From positions 124,001-188,000 of the forward strand of contig JAUSMV010000008.1 in assembly GCA_030645235.1 (NCBI GenBank): a stretch of 64,000 nucleotides of DNA, given 5' to 3'. The notes beneath the pieces were generated by a model that was not told the origin of the DNA, searched no databases, and was given only the letters and a program-made list of their open reading frames with translations. The position numbers and the translations under genes are program-made. Positions within the stretch are counted from its first letter, which is position 1; each line of letters begins with the position of its first letter. Of the stretch, positions 1 through 7,801 are shown piece after piece. The stretch comes from Parvibaculum sp. GTDB taxonomy: Bacteria; Pseudomonadota; Alphaproteobacteria; Parvibaculales; Parvibaculaceae.

Positions 1-39
1 ATTCACCTCCGTAATGACCGGCAAACCCGTTGCATGTGG

Positions 40-68
40 AAAACCGGGGATAGGGGATTTCCGGTTTT
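40..68 (+). terminator. Hairpin at the left edge, possible terminator
   Basis: Perfect 8-bp arms AAAACCGG (40-47) and CCGGTTTT (61-68) enclose a loop containing GGGGATAGGGGATTT. The arm ends in TTTT, so it could terminate a gene lying left of the window. It sits 14 bases before the first copy of the dispersed repeat, as similar GGGGAT hairpins do at the other two copies. Confidence 0.45.
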
Positions 69-82
69 CTGCTCACTCGGCG

Positions 83-141
83 GGCTCTACGACAAAAGCT
101 ACGATCTCTGCATGGAAACACTCGATCTCTTGCAAGAAACA
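83..141 (+). repeat. Dispersed ~60-bp repeat, copy 1
   Basis: This stretch matches 35331-35390 and the reverse complement of 59281-59340. The most conserved part is GATCTCTGCATGGAAACACT followed by CGATCTCTTGCAAGAAA. Internally it consists of two imperfect 21-nt units, 102-122 and 123-143, both starting CGATCTCT and sharing GCA and GAAACAC. No reading frame is preserved among the copies. The rest of 1-308 holds only the hairpin at 40-68 and the leader of the DUF2189 gene. Confidence 0.8.
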
Positions 142-308
142 CATGTTTTGCGTCGTGTAACCACTATCACTTTGCATCTAAAAAGGACAAAGTGACGCAC
201 CCCATCAGATGCTCTATACTGCCCCTCTAGGACGGTCGCCGGGCGACGCAAAGTCCGACGACCCTCGAACTGAATGCGTATCGCTTTCACTTTGTTCGGG
301 AGGAAAAC

Positions 309-1172
309 ATGACGATCAAGAACCCCGTTGAATGGGGACTGTCGCAAATTTCAAACGCCTTCACAGCACTTGGATCCGCGGCTCCCGCGCTCCATCACAT
401 GCAGGAGACCATTCATTCTCCCGCGCCCACCATCCGCCGCATCTCCATGCATGATGTGACCGATGCACTTGCCGCAGGCTTTGAAGACTTCGCAACCTTC
501 CGCAGCGATGTGGTTTTCTTGTGCGTCTTCTATCCGTTGGTCGGCCTGTTGCTCGCGCAAATTCTCTTCGGCAATGAGATGTTGCCGTTGCTCTTTCCCA
601 TTGCATCCGGCTTTGCACTTGTCGGTCCTTTCGCCGCCATCGGCCTTTACGAAATGAGCCGCCGTCACGAAAAAGGCATGGAGACAAGTTGGTTTCACGC
701 CTTCGATGTCTTGCGCTCACCGGCCATTGGTTCAATTGCCGCAATGGGTTTATTGCTTGTCGCCATTTTCTTTGCATGGCTTCACACCGCATGGGCGATC
801 TTTGAACTCACCATGGGACCGGACCTCCCGACCTCGCTCGGCACATTTGCAAATGATGTGCTGACGACCTCTGCCGGTCACGCAATGGCGATCATCGGCA
901 TCGGCATCGGTTTCGTCTTTGCCCTGATTGCTATGTCAGTGAGCGTCTTTTCGTTCCCGCTTCTGCTCGACCGCGATGTGGGCCTCGACACGGCCTTCTC
1001 AACCTCGATCAAAGCTGTGTGGATGAATTTAGGACCCATGGCGCTTTGGGGTTTCATTGTCGCCAGCACTCTGGTGCTCGGCTCCATCCCCATGCTCATC
1101 GGCCTCGCGGTCGTCATGCCGACCCTGGGCCACGCCACATGGCACCTCTACCGCAAAGTGATCGCCAGCTGA
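309..1172 (+). CDS. DUF2189 integral membrane protein
   Basis: A 287-residue inner-membrane protein of the DUF2189 family, whose function is unknown. About 60 polar N-terminal residues are followed by hydrophobic segments at roughly 66-87, 92-113, 141-166, 189-220 and 243-272, with the charged loop MSRRHEKGME near 116-124. The start is supported by the strong ribosome site GGGAGG eight bases upstream. It is a single-gene unit: dispersed repeat copy 1 lies upstream and a strong terminator follows at once. The family is common in alphaproteobacteria; I infer no specific substrate. Confidence 0.85.
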   Translation: MTIKNPVEWGLSQISNAFTALGSAAPALHHMQETIHSPAPTIRRISMHDVTDALAAGFEDFATFRSDVVFLCVFYPLVGLLLAQILFGNEMLPLLFPIASGFALVGPFAAIGLYEMSRRHEKGMETSWFHAFDVLRSPAIGSIAAMGLLLVAIFFAWLHTAWAIFELTMGPDLPTSLGTFANDVLTTSAGHAMAIIGIGIGFVFALIAMSVSVFSFPLLLDRDVGLDTAFSTSIKAVWMNLGPMALWGFIVASTLVLGSIPMLIGLAVVMPTLGHATWHLYRKVIAS

Positions 1173-1190
1173 TCACACGCACAAACGCAA

Positions 1191-1223
1191 AAGGACCGGA
1201 CATAAAAGTCCGGTCCTTATTTT
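1191..1223 (+). terminator. Rho-independent terminator after the DUF2189 gene
   Basis: Perfect 11-bp arms AAGGACCGGAC and GTCCGGTCCTT around the loop ATAAAA are followed by ATTTTAT. It lies between the convergent DUF2189 and lipoprotein genes and could serve both. Confidence 0.9.
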
Positions 1224-1238
1224 ATGCAATGCAAAAAG

Positions 1239-2063
1239 TTACTGTGCCGCAATGCTTTTTGTCTTCTCTGCGGTCTTCGCGCGTTGTTCGGCAAGCTCCA
1301 TGCGGAGTTGCTTGAACATGCCGGTCGTTTCCTTTGCAAGCTTGCCCGTCACCGCGAGCGAGATCTTGGCATTATTCGTCGCATAGCTGTCATTGCCCCA
1401 TCCCCAAGCGGATGCGAGGTGGCGCTCTTTGGGAACAGTCGCCTCAATCGCGCCATAGGGATAGCCGCTCATCACATCAATGAGCATGGCCGTGCCATAG
1501 CCCTCCAGCGTCACCTGCTGCGACGGCAAAATGAACCCACCGATAATCGTAAGATTGGCAATCTCGAGAAGATTGCTCTTCTCATCAGACGAACTATAGG
1601 TTTCGTAAACAAGCACCGCATCAAGATGCTGACGCGCAGCACCCAAACGGATCTGGCGCATCACCATTGCGGCGCGATCCTCATACTGGTTCACCGTCTG
1701 CTCATATTCCGCACTGGCAGCCGCCGCGACAAGCGGGCTCAACGGAACAAACGTGCCGTAGCTTGCGCCAAGCTCAGCACCGGCCTTGCTCCAGACTTCG
1801 GCTTCCGCACCCGACACCGAACTCAAGGAACCTCTGGAAATGCGCGCCAATCCGATACGCGCAGGGAATGTCAGAGTGGGTTCAACATTCGCCGCTTTGA
1901 TCAACGCCTGATCAAAGGTCTCACTCTTTACCGCTGTTGCAGGCGCCGCCGCTGATTGATACCCGTGCCGCGCGAGATAGTCAGACCCCGACGTTGTCTG
2001 CGTCGTCGCCGAGCAGGCCGCCAATACGCCACAAACTGAAAGTGCGATGAGAATATTCTTCAT
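1239..2063 (-). CDS. Predicted lipoprotein of unknown function
   Basis: A 274-residue exported protein. The start at 2063 gives a lipoprotein signal peptide (MKNILIALSVCGVLAAC, lipobox LAAC, modified Cys17); the longer open frame upstream runs across the tRNA gene and is not credible. The mature part is about 255 residues, largely soluble, with a glycine-rich central segment near NLTIIGGFILPSQQV and a C-terminal helical, Lys/Glu/Gln-rich stretch. There is no membrane segment after the signal. I do not recognise a characterised family. It is convergent with the DUF2189 gene and shares the terminator region at 1191-1223. Confidence 0.7.
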   Translation of the reverse strand: MKNILIALSVCGVLAACSATTQTTSGSDYLARHGYQSAAAPATAVKSETFDQALIKAANVEPTLTFPARIGLARISRGSLSSVSGAEAEVWSKAGAELGASYGTFVPLSPLVAAAASAEYEQTVNQYEDRAAMVMRQIRLGAARQHLDAVLVYETYSSSDEKSNLLEIANLTIIGGFILPSQQVTLEGYGTAMLIDVMSGYPYGAIEATVPKERHLASAWGWGNDSYATNNAKISLAVTGKLAKETTGMFKQLRMELAEQRAKTAEKTKSIAAQ

Positions 2064-2213
2064 GTCCGTACCCCGATACGATCCGCCCCCGATGGGCGGC
2101 ATCAACATGGAGGAATGTTCAAAAAGATCGTGGCGCAAAACCGGCGGATTGGTGTCGGCACCATGCAACGAAAATCTGTTGCCAGCCTGCCACAAAATCC
2201 GTTCCGGAGAGTT

Positions 2214-2297
2214 TGGTGCCCCTGGCCGGACTTGAACCAGCACGCCTTTCGGCAACAGATTTTGAGTCTGCCGCGTCTACCATTCCACCACAGGGGC
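2214..2297 (-). tRNA. tRNA-Leu(CAA)
   Basis: The minus strand folds into a class II tRNA with acceptor stem GCCCCTG/CAGGGGC, encoded CCA end (2214-2216), anticodon stem CAGA/TCTG with loop CTCAAAA (anticodon CAA, reading UUG), a variable arm GTTGCCGAAAGGCGT, and T loop TTCAAGT. No integrase or target-site duplication is seen beside it. Confidence 0.96.
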
Positions 2298-2316
2298 CCC
2301 TGCGCGTGAGCGGCGC

Positions 2317-2344
2317 ATATTAGTCGGGCAGGCTTGCCGATCAA
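2317..2344 (-). promoter_or_regulatory. Candidate sigma-70 promoter of tRNA-Leu
   Basis: On the minus strand, TTGATC (2339-2344) and TAATAT (2317-2322) are separated by 16 bp and end 19 bp before the mature tRNA 5' end. Spacing and position suit a housekeeping promoter. Confidence 0.55.
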
Positions 2345-2482
2345 ACGAAAAGTGAAAAAACATAGGACCGATAGGGAAGTTTTTTCATCTTCCCGCCTCA
2401 CACTCGGCCTCCTTCGCCCTTCATGGACAAAGCAGGTCCGCGCCTGCTACACCCCAAAGAGACACTTGCTTAAAGGCATCCC

Positions 2483-3064
2483 ATGCTGCGTCGGCTCTAT
2501 GACTGGACGATCAGACTCTCGGCAAGTCCCAATGCACATTGGGCTTTGGCCGCCGTCTCCTTTGCCGAGAGTTCATTCTTTCCCGTGCCGCCCGACGTCA
2601 TGCTCGTACCGATGGCCGTCGCCCGGCCCGAAAAAGCATGGTTCTATGCCTCCGTCTGCACCATCGCGTCCGTGCTGGGCGCCCTTGTCGGTTATGCCAT
2701 CGGCGCATTGCTGTTTGATACGCTCGGTCAATGGATCATCAACCTCTATGGTTATGCCGACGGCGTCGAAGAGTTCCGCGCGCTCTATGCCGAATGGGGC
2801 GCATGGATCATCCTCATCAAAGGCATGACCCCCATTCCCTATAAGATCGTCACCATCGCATCGGGCTTTGCAGGCTACAGCCTCTTCTGGTTCGTCGTGC
2901 TTTCCGTGATCACGCGCGGCGCACGCTTCTTCATTGTGGCCGGCATCCTTCATCACTTCGGTGAACCGCTCAAAGCCTTTATGGAAAAGCATCTGACACT
3001 TGTGGCCGTGGGCTTTACAGCCCTCATCGTTGGCGGCTTTGTTGCCGCCCGCTACGCTTTCTGA
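2483..3064 (+). CDS. YqaA/DedA-family inner-membrane protein
   Basis: A 193-residue protein with the VTT/DedA-like fold seen in E. coli YqaA; this superfamily includes putative lipid scramblases and envelope-homeostasis proteins. Visible family features are FAESSFFPVPPDVMLVP near residues 28-44, the re-entrant hydrophobic segments at about 50-72, and KGMTPIPYKIVTIASG near 113-128. The last helix (about 172-190) ends at the C-terminus. A weak AAGG site precedes the ATG. It lies just upstream of dsbB and coq7 on the same strand, a frequent alphaproteobacterial arrangement. No substrate can be inferred. Confidence 0.85.
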   Translation: MLRRLYDWTIRLSASPNAHWALAAVSFAESSFFPVPPDVMLVPMAVARPEKAWFYASVCTIASVLGALVGYAIGALLFDTLGQWIINLYGYADGVEEFRALYAEWGAWIILIKGMTPIPYKIVTIASGFAGYSLFWFVVLSVITRGARFFIVAGILHHFGEPLKAFMEKHLTLVAVGFTALIVGGFVAARYAF

Positions 3065-3186
3065 AAACGGTAAAACCGGAAGTCCTCGCCACAGGCAAAC
3101 CCGCCGCAAAATGCCGCCTGAAACAGACACCCGCCTGCGGCGTCAAGCCCCTCGCCGAAGCGCACAGGCCGTGCTTTGATGGTTCC

Positions 3187-3714
3187 ATGTTGAACACGAT
3201 ACCAACCAAATCGCTTCCCTGGATCGTTCTTGCTGCCAGCATCGCAACGCTTGGCGGAGCTTATTTCTTTGAACATGTGCTTGGCTACATGCCGTGCCAT
3301 CTGTGTTTGCAGGAACGCATCCCCTATATGATCGCGATTGTCGCCTCCCTCATGGCAGGCTGGATGGCGCGCGAAAGCACGAAGCTCGAATGGGTGCCCG
3401 TCGGCCTCATGGGCCTCTGCGCGCTTGCCTTCGCTTTTGATACGGGCCTGTCGGCCTATCACGCAGGCGTCGAATATAAATGGTGGCCGGGTCCCGAAAG
3501 CTGCACAGGCGCAGCGCTCGTCGCGTCCTCGCTCGAAGCCCTCAATGCCGAACTCAATAATGGCATGCATATTCCCCGTTGCGATGCCGCCGCATGGACG
3601 CTCTTTGGCGTCTCGCTCGCAGGTTACAATATGCTGATCGCGGCGGGTCTGTCGTTCCTCTCCGGTCTCTATGTCTTCCGCTTCCGCCGCCAGTCATCGG
3701 ATGAAGCCGCATGA
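3187..3714 (+). CDS. dsbB: DsbB-family disulfide bond formation protein
   Basis: A 175-residue inner-membrane quinone reductase-type protein that would reoxidise a periplasmic DsbA by passing electrons to ubiquinone. Four hydrophobic helices are visible. The first redox pair is Cys37-His-Leu-Cys40 after the first helix; the second pair is Cys106 and Cys132 in the second periplasmic loop. Its stop codon overlaps the coq7 start (ATGA at 3711-3714), which indicates translational coupling. The coupling to ubiquinone biosynthesis fits DsbB's use of quinone, although that functional link is inference. The ribosome site is weak. Confidence 0.88.
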   Translation: MLNTIPTKSLPWIVLAASIATLGGAYFFEHVLGYMPCHLCLQERIPYMIAIVASLMAGWMARESTKLEWVPVGLMGLCALAFAFDTGLSAYHAGVEYKWWPGPESCTGAALVASSLEALNAELNNGMHIPRCDAAAWTLFGVSLAGYNMLIAAGLSFLSGLYVFRFRRQSSDEAA

Positions 3715-4277
3715 GCGACAAGACAAAAGCCCAGCCCGGTATCTCGGAAGACGCATCCATTGAAGAAATGATCCGCGTCGATCATGCCGGTGAATATGGC
3801 GCGGTACGCATCTATCAGGGCCAGCTCGCCGTCTTCAGACATCTGCCGCATAAGCGCGAGACGGCCGACGCACTTGCCCGCATGGCGGAGGATGAAAAAG
3901 TCCATCTCGACCGCTTCAATAAAATTGTGAATGAGCGCGGCGTGCGACCAACCGCGCTCAATCCGATCTGGCATGTCGCCGGATTTGCGCTTGGAGCCGC
4001 CACGGCGCTCCTCGGCGAGAAAGCCGCACACGCCTGCACCGAAGCTGTCGAAACCGTGATCGACGAGCATTATGCATCGCAGGTGAAACGCCTCGACGCC
4101 ATGGGCGAGACTGAAAAACCTTTGCGCGATACGATTGAAAAGTTCCGGCTTGAAGAGTTGGAACATCGCGACGAGGCGATTGCCAAAGGCGCAAAAGACG
4201 CGCCCGCCTATCCGCTTCTTTCAAGCGTCATCAAAACCGCCTGCCGCGTCGCCATCAAGCTGTCAGAAAAAGCCTGA
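3711..4277 (+). CDS. coq7: Coq7-type demethoxyubiquinone hydroxylase
   Basis: A 188-residue diiron monooxygenase that hydroxylates a ubiquinone precursor at the inner membrane. The family's iron ligands are all present: Glu28 in HAGEYGA, Glu62-x-x-His65, Glu114, and Glu149-x-x-His152. The hydrophobic stretch around WHVAGFALGAATALLG (88-102) is the membrane-associated region. It starts inside the dsbB stop (ATGA overlap). Length and motifs match bacterial Coq7 proteins closely, so the assignment is firm. Confidence 0.93.
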   Translation: MSDKTKAQPGISEDASIEEMIRVDHAGEYGAVRIYQGQLAVFRHLPHKRETADALARMAEDEKVHLDRFNKIVNERGVRPTALNPIWHVAGFALGAATALLGEKAAHACTEAVETVIDEHYASQVKRLDAMGETEKPLRDTIEKFRLEELEHRDEAIAKGAKDAPAYPLLSSVIKTACRVAIKLSEKA

Positions 4278-4288
4278 ACGGGCGAGGC

Positions 4289-4849
4289 TCACGGTTCCAG
4301 CTCGCTATCCCAGTAAAGATAATCCTGCCAGCTATCATGCAGATAGTTAGGCGGAAAATGCCGTCCGTTTTTATGCAGATCAGTGACACTCGGACGATAG
4401 GGCTTTTGCAGCGGATACATTTCAACATCCGCCGACAGGCGCGATCCTTTGCGCAAATTGCACGGCGCACAGGCCGTCACCACATTGTCCCATGTCGTCT
4501 GCCCGCCGAGTGAGCGCGGGATCACGTGATCGAATGTGAGATCGTGACGAAAGCCGCAATACTGGCAAGAGAAGCGATCACGCAAAAAGAGATTGAACCG
4601 CGTGAAAGCAGGAAAGCGCGCAGGTTTCACATAGGATTTGAGCGAGACGACGCTTGGCAACTGCATCTCAAAACTGGGAGAGCGCACACAAGTCTCATAG
4701 CTCGACACGATATTCACACGGTCAAGAAACACCGCTTTGATGGCGTCCTGCCATGACCATAGCGACAGCGGATAGTAGCTGAGCGGACGGTAATCCGCGT
4801 TCAGCACCAGCGCCGGACAACTCTCAGGATTGGCAAACGAACCGTGCAC
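4289..4849 (-). CDS. HNH endonuclease-family protein
   Basis: A 186-residue protein with a C-terminal HNH/zinc-finger nuclease domain. The zinc knuckle is Cys95-x-x-Cys98 plus Cys127-x-x-Cys130, the catalytic pair is Asp107-His108, and Asn122 and Asn131 follow. The N-terminal part begins VLNADYRPLSYYPLSLWSW (residues 15-33), a conserved leader in a widespread alphaproteobacterial family. The start is GTG at 4849, five bases after a GGAGG ribosome site. It converges on coq7 with an 11-base gap. It stands alone rather than beside a methylase or toxin partner, so a housekeeping DNA role is more likely than restriction, but that is unproven. Confidence 0.85.
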   Translation of the reverse strand: MHGSFANPESCPALVLNADYRPLSYYPLSLWSWQDAIKAVFLDRVNIVSSYETCVRSPSFEMQLPSVVSLKSYVKPARFPAFTRFNLFLRDRFSCQYCGFRHDLTFDHVIPRSLGGQTTWDNVVTACAPCNLRKGSRLSADVEMYPLQKPYRPSVTDLHKNGRHFPPNYLHDSWQDYLYWDSELEP

Positions 4850-4989
4850 GCCGACCTCCAGAAGCTACTCACCATCCGGAACCGCACACCGCATATCGGC
4901 GCACGTCCCGATCAGGTCACTCACTCTACTATATCTGGTGCAACAGCTTTGTGAAGCGGCGAGGTCTTGCGAAGCTAATTATTCGTGCT

Positions 4990-5652
4990 TCACGTCGCCG
5001 AAGCCACACGGCTGAGATGCGCGGCAAGGAATCGTCCGCCAAGTTCCAGCCCCGTTTGATCAATCCCGTGACCGAGCCCCACGCTCACATGGCTTTCAAC
5101 ACTGAGGCCGTTTTCCTTCAATACACGCACCGCATCATGCATACGCGAGACCGGCAAAAGATCATCGGATGCACCATGCACCATCAGCACAGGCGGGCGT
5201 GATTTTATCTCGGCACCCAGTTGCTCGCCCCCGACCATCGCACCGGAAAAACCGACAATGCCGGCAAGTTTCCGCACGCGGCGCAACCCCACATAAAGCG
5301 CCATCATCGTGCCCTGACTAAAGCCGACGAGTGCCAGCTGACTGTCATCAAGCCCGCGTTTTGCCAGTTCTTCATCGATGAAACTGTCCAAAACCGGCGC
5401 GGCAGACATGACCCCGCGCAGCAATTCCTGCGGATCAAGACGACCGATCGAAAACCACTGATAGCCAAAACCCGCATCACAACGCTCCGGCGCATTGGGC
5501 GAGATAAAATCAGCGTCCGGCAGCAAACCCTGCCAATAGGGCGCAAGGCTGATGAGGTCATTGCCATCCGCGCCATAGCCGTGACAAAGGATCACAAGCT
5601 GGCGCGCTTTGCCGCTGGCAGCCGCCACCATGGGTCCGCTAATTTTCGCCAT
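4990..5652 (-). CDS. Alpha/beta-hydrolase, phospholipase/carboxylesterase family
   Basis: A 220-residue serine hydrolase of the carboxylesterase 2 / dienelactone hydrolase type. The nucleophile is Ser112 in GFSQG; the oxyanion-side motif HGYGADGND lies near 24-32; the catalytic Asp is in MVHGASDDLLPV and the His in VGLGHGID near the C-terminus. There is no signal peptide, so it is cytoplasmic. It starts 99 bases from, and divergently to, gluQRS. The natural ester cannot be deduced. Confidence 0.85.
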   Translation of the reverse strand: MAKISGPMVAAASGKARQLVILCHGYGADGNDLISLAPYWQGLLPDADFISPNAPERCDAGFGYQWFSIGRLDPQELLRGVMSAAPVLDSFIDEELAKRGLDDSQLALVGFSQGTMMALYVGLRRVRKLAGIVGFSGAMVGGEQLGAEIKSRPPVLMVHGASDDLLPVSRMHDAVRVLKENGLSVESHVSVGLGHGIDQTGLELGGRFLAAHLSRVASAT

Positions 5653-5751
5653 TCGTCCCGTCCCGCTGTAAGCTCTGAATTGAATATCAATGGCGCGAGT
5701 TTAGAACGCCAATCCTCAAATGCAAAAAGCCCTGAAAAGCAAAAAGACCAG

Positions 5752-6651
5752 ATGCCTTCTCCCGTAAGTGACGTCACACGCTTTGCACCAAGCCCAAACG
5801 GTTGGCTGCATCTGGGCCATGCGTTTTCAGCATTTTTCGCCCATAGCACAGCCATTGAACTTGGCGGCCGGTTTTTGCTGCGCATCGAAGACATCGACAT
5901 CGGACGTTGCCGACCGGAATATGTGCAGGGCATCTATGACGATCTCACATGGCTCGGCCTCACATGGGAGATGCCCGTGCGCCGTCAGTCAGAACATTTT
6001 GCTGACTATGATGCAGCACTGAAACGCCTGCGCACTATGGGGCTGGCCTATCAATGTTTTGCCACACGCAAAGAAATCACCGACGCGATTGAAGCATCCG
6101 GCATCGGCCACGCGCGCTGGCCGCTCGATCCCGACGGCGCACCGCTCTATCCCGGCCTCTACAAAGATTTGGACCCGACCGAACTCAATCGTCTCATGTG
6201 GGAGGGCCGCACCTATGCGTGGCGGCTCGACATGGAGAAGGCGCTCGCCAAAGCCGAAGAGATCAATGGCGGCCCGATCACATTTCTGGAAGAAGGCGAG
6301 GGCCCACGCGGCCAGAAAGGTCGCTTGCCCATCGATCCCATGCGCTATGGCGACGTCATCATCGCCCGCAAGGATGTACCGACGAGCTATCACCTTGCCG
6401 TCACCGTCGACGACGCGATCCAGAAGGTGACAGTGGTGACGCGCGGGCAGGACCTCTTTCCCGCCACCTATGTCCACCGTGTCCTGCAGGTCCTGCTCGG
6501 GCTGCCCGAACCCCGTTACCGCCACCACAGCCTCATCCGCGACGAGACCGGCCGCCGCCTCTCCAAGACCGCCAAGGATCAGGGTTTGCGCGAATTGCGT
6601 CTGGGCGGCGCAACACCGGCGGACATCCGCCACCTCATCGGCCTGCCTTAA
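5752..6651 (+). CDS. gluQRS: Glutamyl-Q tRNA(Asp) synthetase
   Basis: A 299-residue paralogue of the catalytic half of glutamyl-tRNA synthetase. It attaches glutamate to queuosine at position 34 of tRNA(Asp). The HIGH-type motif is HLGH (20-23) and the KMSKS-type motif is RLSK (269-272). The anticodon-binding half of GluRS is missing, as expected for this enzyme. The ATG at 5752 is chosen because it lies a few residues before the conserved RFAPSPNG; upstream in-frame codons overlap the divergent esterase gene. Oddity: the zinc-binding Cys-x-Cys of the E. coli enzyme is Cys102-Phe-Ala104 here and no other nearby cysteines replace it. Confidence 0.93.
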   Translation: MPSPVSDVTRFAPSPNGWLHLGHAFSAFFAHSTAIELGGRFLLRIEDIDIGRCRPEYVQGIYDDLTWLGLTWEMPVRRQSEHFADYDAALKRLRTMGLAYQCFATRKEITDAIEASGIGHARWPLDPDGAPLYPGLYKDLDPTELNRLMWEGRTYAWRLDMEKALAKAEEINGGPITFLEEGEGPRGQKGRLPIDPMRYGDVIIARKDVPTSYHLAVTVDDAIQKVTVVTRGQDLFPATYVHRVLQVLLGLPEPRYRHHSLIRDETGRRLSKTAKDQGLRELRLGGATPADIRHLIGLP

Positions 6652-6743
6652 ACGCCCGTTCCGGCCCGGTTTCTGCACAGTTTTCAATGTTCCGGTGGCG
6701 CCGTGCCCCCATGGGACGAAACTGTCGCATTTGAGGTCAAACC

Positions 6744-7787
6744 ATGTCGCCCGCCATGTCACCTGTCTCAAAATCACGCATTAATTGGGTCGATTCGGTC
6801 AAAGGCCTCACGATCCTCTTGGTCGTTTTGCAACACACGACCTATGGCGTGGCCGCTGCCATGCCCGACATGCCCGGTTTTTTCTATGCGATCTGCAAAT
6901 GGGCCGAACCTTTCCGCATGCCGCTTTTCTTCCTTGTCGCCGGTCTCTTCGCCCAAAAAGCGCTCCAGACGCCGCTGCGCTCCTTCCTCGACGGCAAGAT
7001 CCTGCATTTCGTTTATTTCTACGTCCTGTGGACCGTGATCCAGATCGGTCTCAAAATCGCCCTGCCGCATGAAGGCGGCGCAGCCGTGAGCCTCAACGAC
7101 ATTGCCATGGCAGTCGTCGAACCCTTCGGCATTCTCTGGTTCATTTATTGTCTCGCGCTCTTCTTTGGCGTCATGCGCCTCACGCGCGCCGTCCCGCCTC
7201 TGGCCGTCTTTGTCGTCGCCCTCGCCCTCTTTCTCATCCGCCCGCATACCGGCTGGATGATCCCCGACGAATTTGCTCATCGCTTCATCTTCTTTGTGAG
7301 CGGCGTCTATTTCGCACGGCATGTCTTCACACTCGCGAGCTGGGCCATTGCGCATGCCCGCACAGCGGCTGCATTGAGCCTTACTGCTTTGACCGCCATT
7401 GCCGCGCTCGTCTATGGCGGCCTGGTGCAAAATCACGCCGTTGAGATCATCGCAAGTTACTCAGGCGCTGCCGCCGCCATCATGCTCATCGCCATGCTCG
7501 CCGCCCGCGGTCTCACCGCACCGCTTGCTTATGCAGGCTCACGCTCATTGGCGATCTATCTCGCCTTCTTCATCCCGATGGCGCTGTCGCGCACCGTCCT
7601 CATCAAGCTCGGCCTCACCGATGCCGATCTCGTTACCTTGATCGGCTTTGTCTTTGCGGTCGCCAGCACGCTCATCGCACACCGCATCGCGCTTGCAACA
7701 CCGTTTAAGTTTTTCTACGAGCGGCCCGACTTCCTGAAACTGAAACAGGCAGACCACGCGCCGCGCGCCGCCATGTCGCAAGCCTGA
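6744..7787 (+). CDS. Acyltransferase-3 family membrane protein (copy A)
   Basis: A 347-residue polytopic membrane protein of the acyltransferase 3 family, whose members O-acylate sugars or other surface molecules. The N-terminal motif NWVDSVKGLTILLVVLQHTT carries the family's conserved His (His31) in the first helix. About ten hydrophobic helices follow, including FRMPLFFLVAGLF. A GAGG ribosome site lies seven bases before the ATG. It is followed after 14 bases by a close paralogue and probably shares its transcript. The acceptor is unknown: no polysaccharide or lipid-A operon is adjacent. Confidence 0.85.
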   Translation: MSPAMSPVSKSRINWVDSVKGLTILLVVLQHTTYGVAAAMPDMPGFFYAICKWAEPFRMPLFFLVAGLFAQKALQTPLRSFLDGKILHFVYFYVLWTVIQIGLKIALPHEGGAAVSLNDIAMAVVEPFGILWFIYCLALFFGVMRLTRAVPPLAVFVVALALFLIRPHTGWMIPDEFAHRFIFFVSGVYFARHVFTLASWAIAHARTAAALSLTALTAIAALVYGGLVQNHAVEIIASYSGAAAAIMLIAMLAARGLTAPLAYAGSRSLAIYLAFFIPMALSRTVLIKLGLTDADLVTLIGFVFAVASTLIAHRIALATPFKFFYERPDFLKLKQADHAPRAAMSQA

Positions 7788-7801
7788 AAAGAACCGCGTT
7801 T

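Noticed and set aside
99-347. 82-codon minus-strand frame over repeat copy 1
   Set aside because: It crosses the repeat and the DUF2189 leader, and no equivalent frame exists at copies 2 and 3.
2064-2255. N-terminal extension of the lipoprotein gene
   Set aside because: It would run into the tRNA-Leu gene and would bury the lipoprotein signal peptide.
2214-2297. tRNA-Leu as an integration site of a genomic island
   Set aside because: No integrase gene and no second copy of the tRNA 3' end was seen nearby.
5221-5751. N-terminal extension of gluQRS by 177 codons
   Set aside because: It runs through the divergent esterase gene; the synthetase core starts just after 5752.
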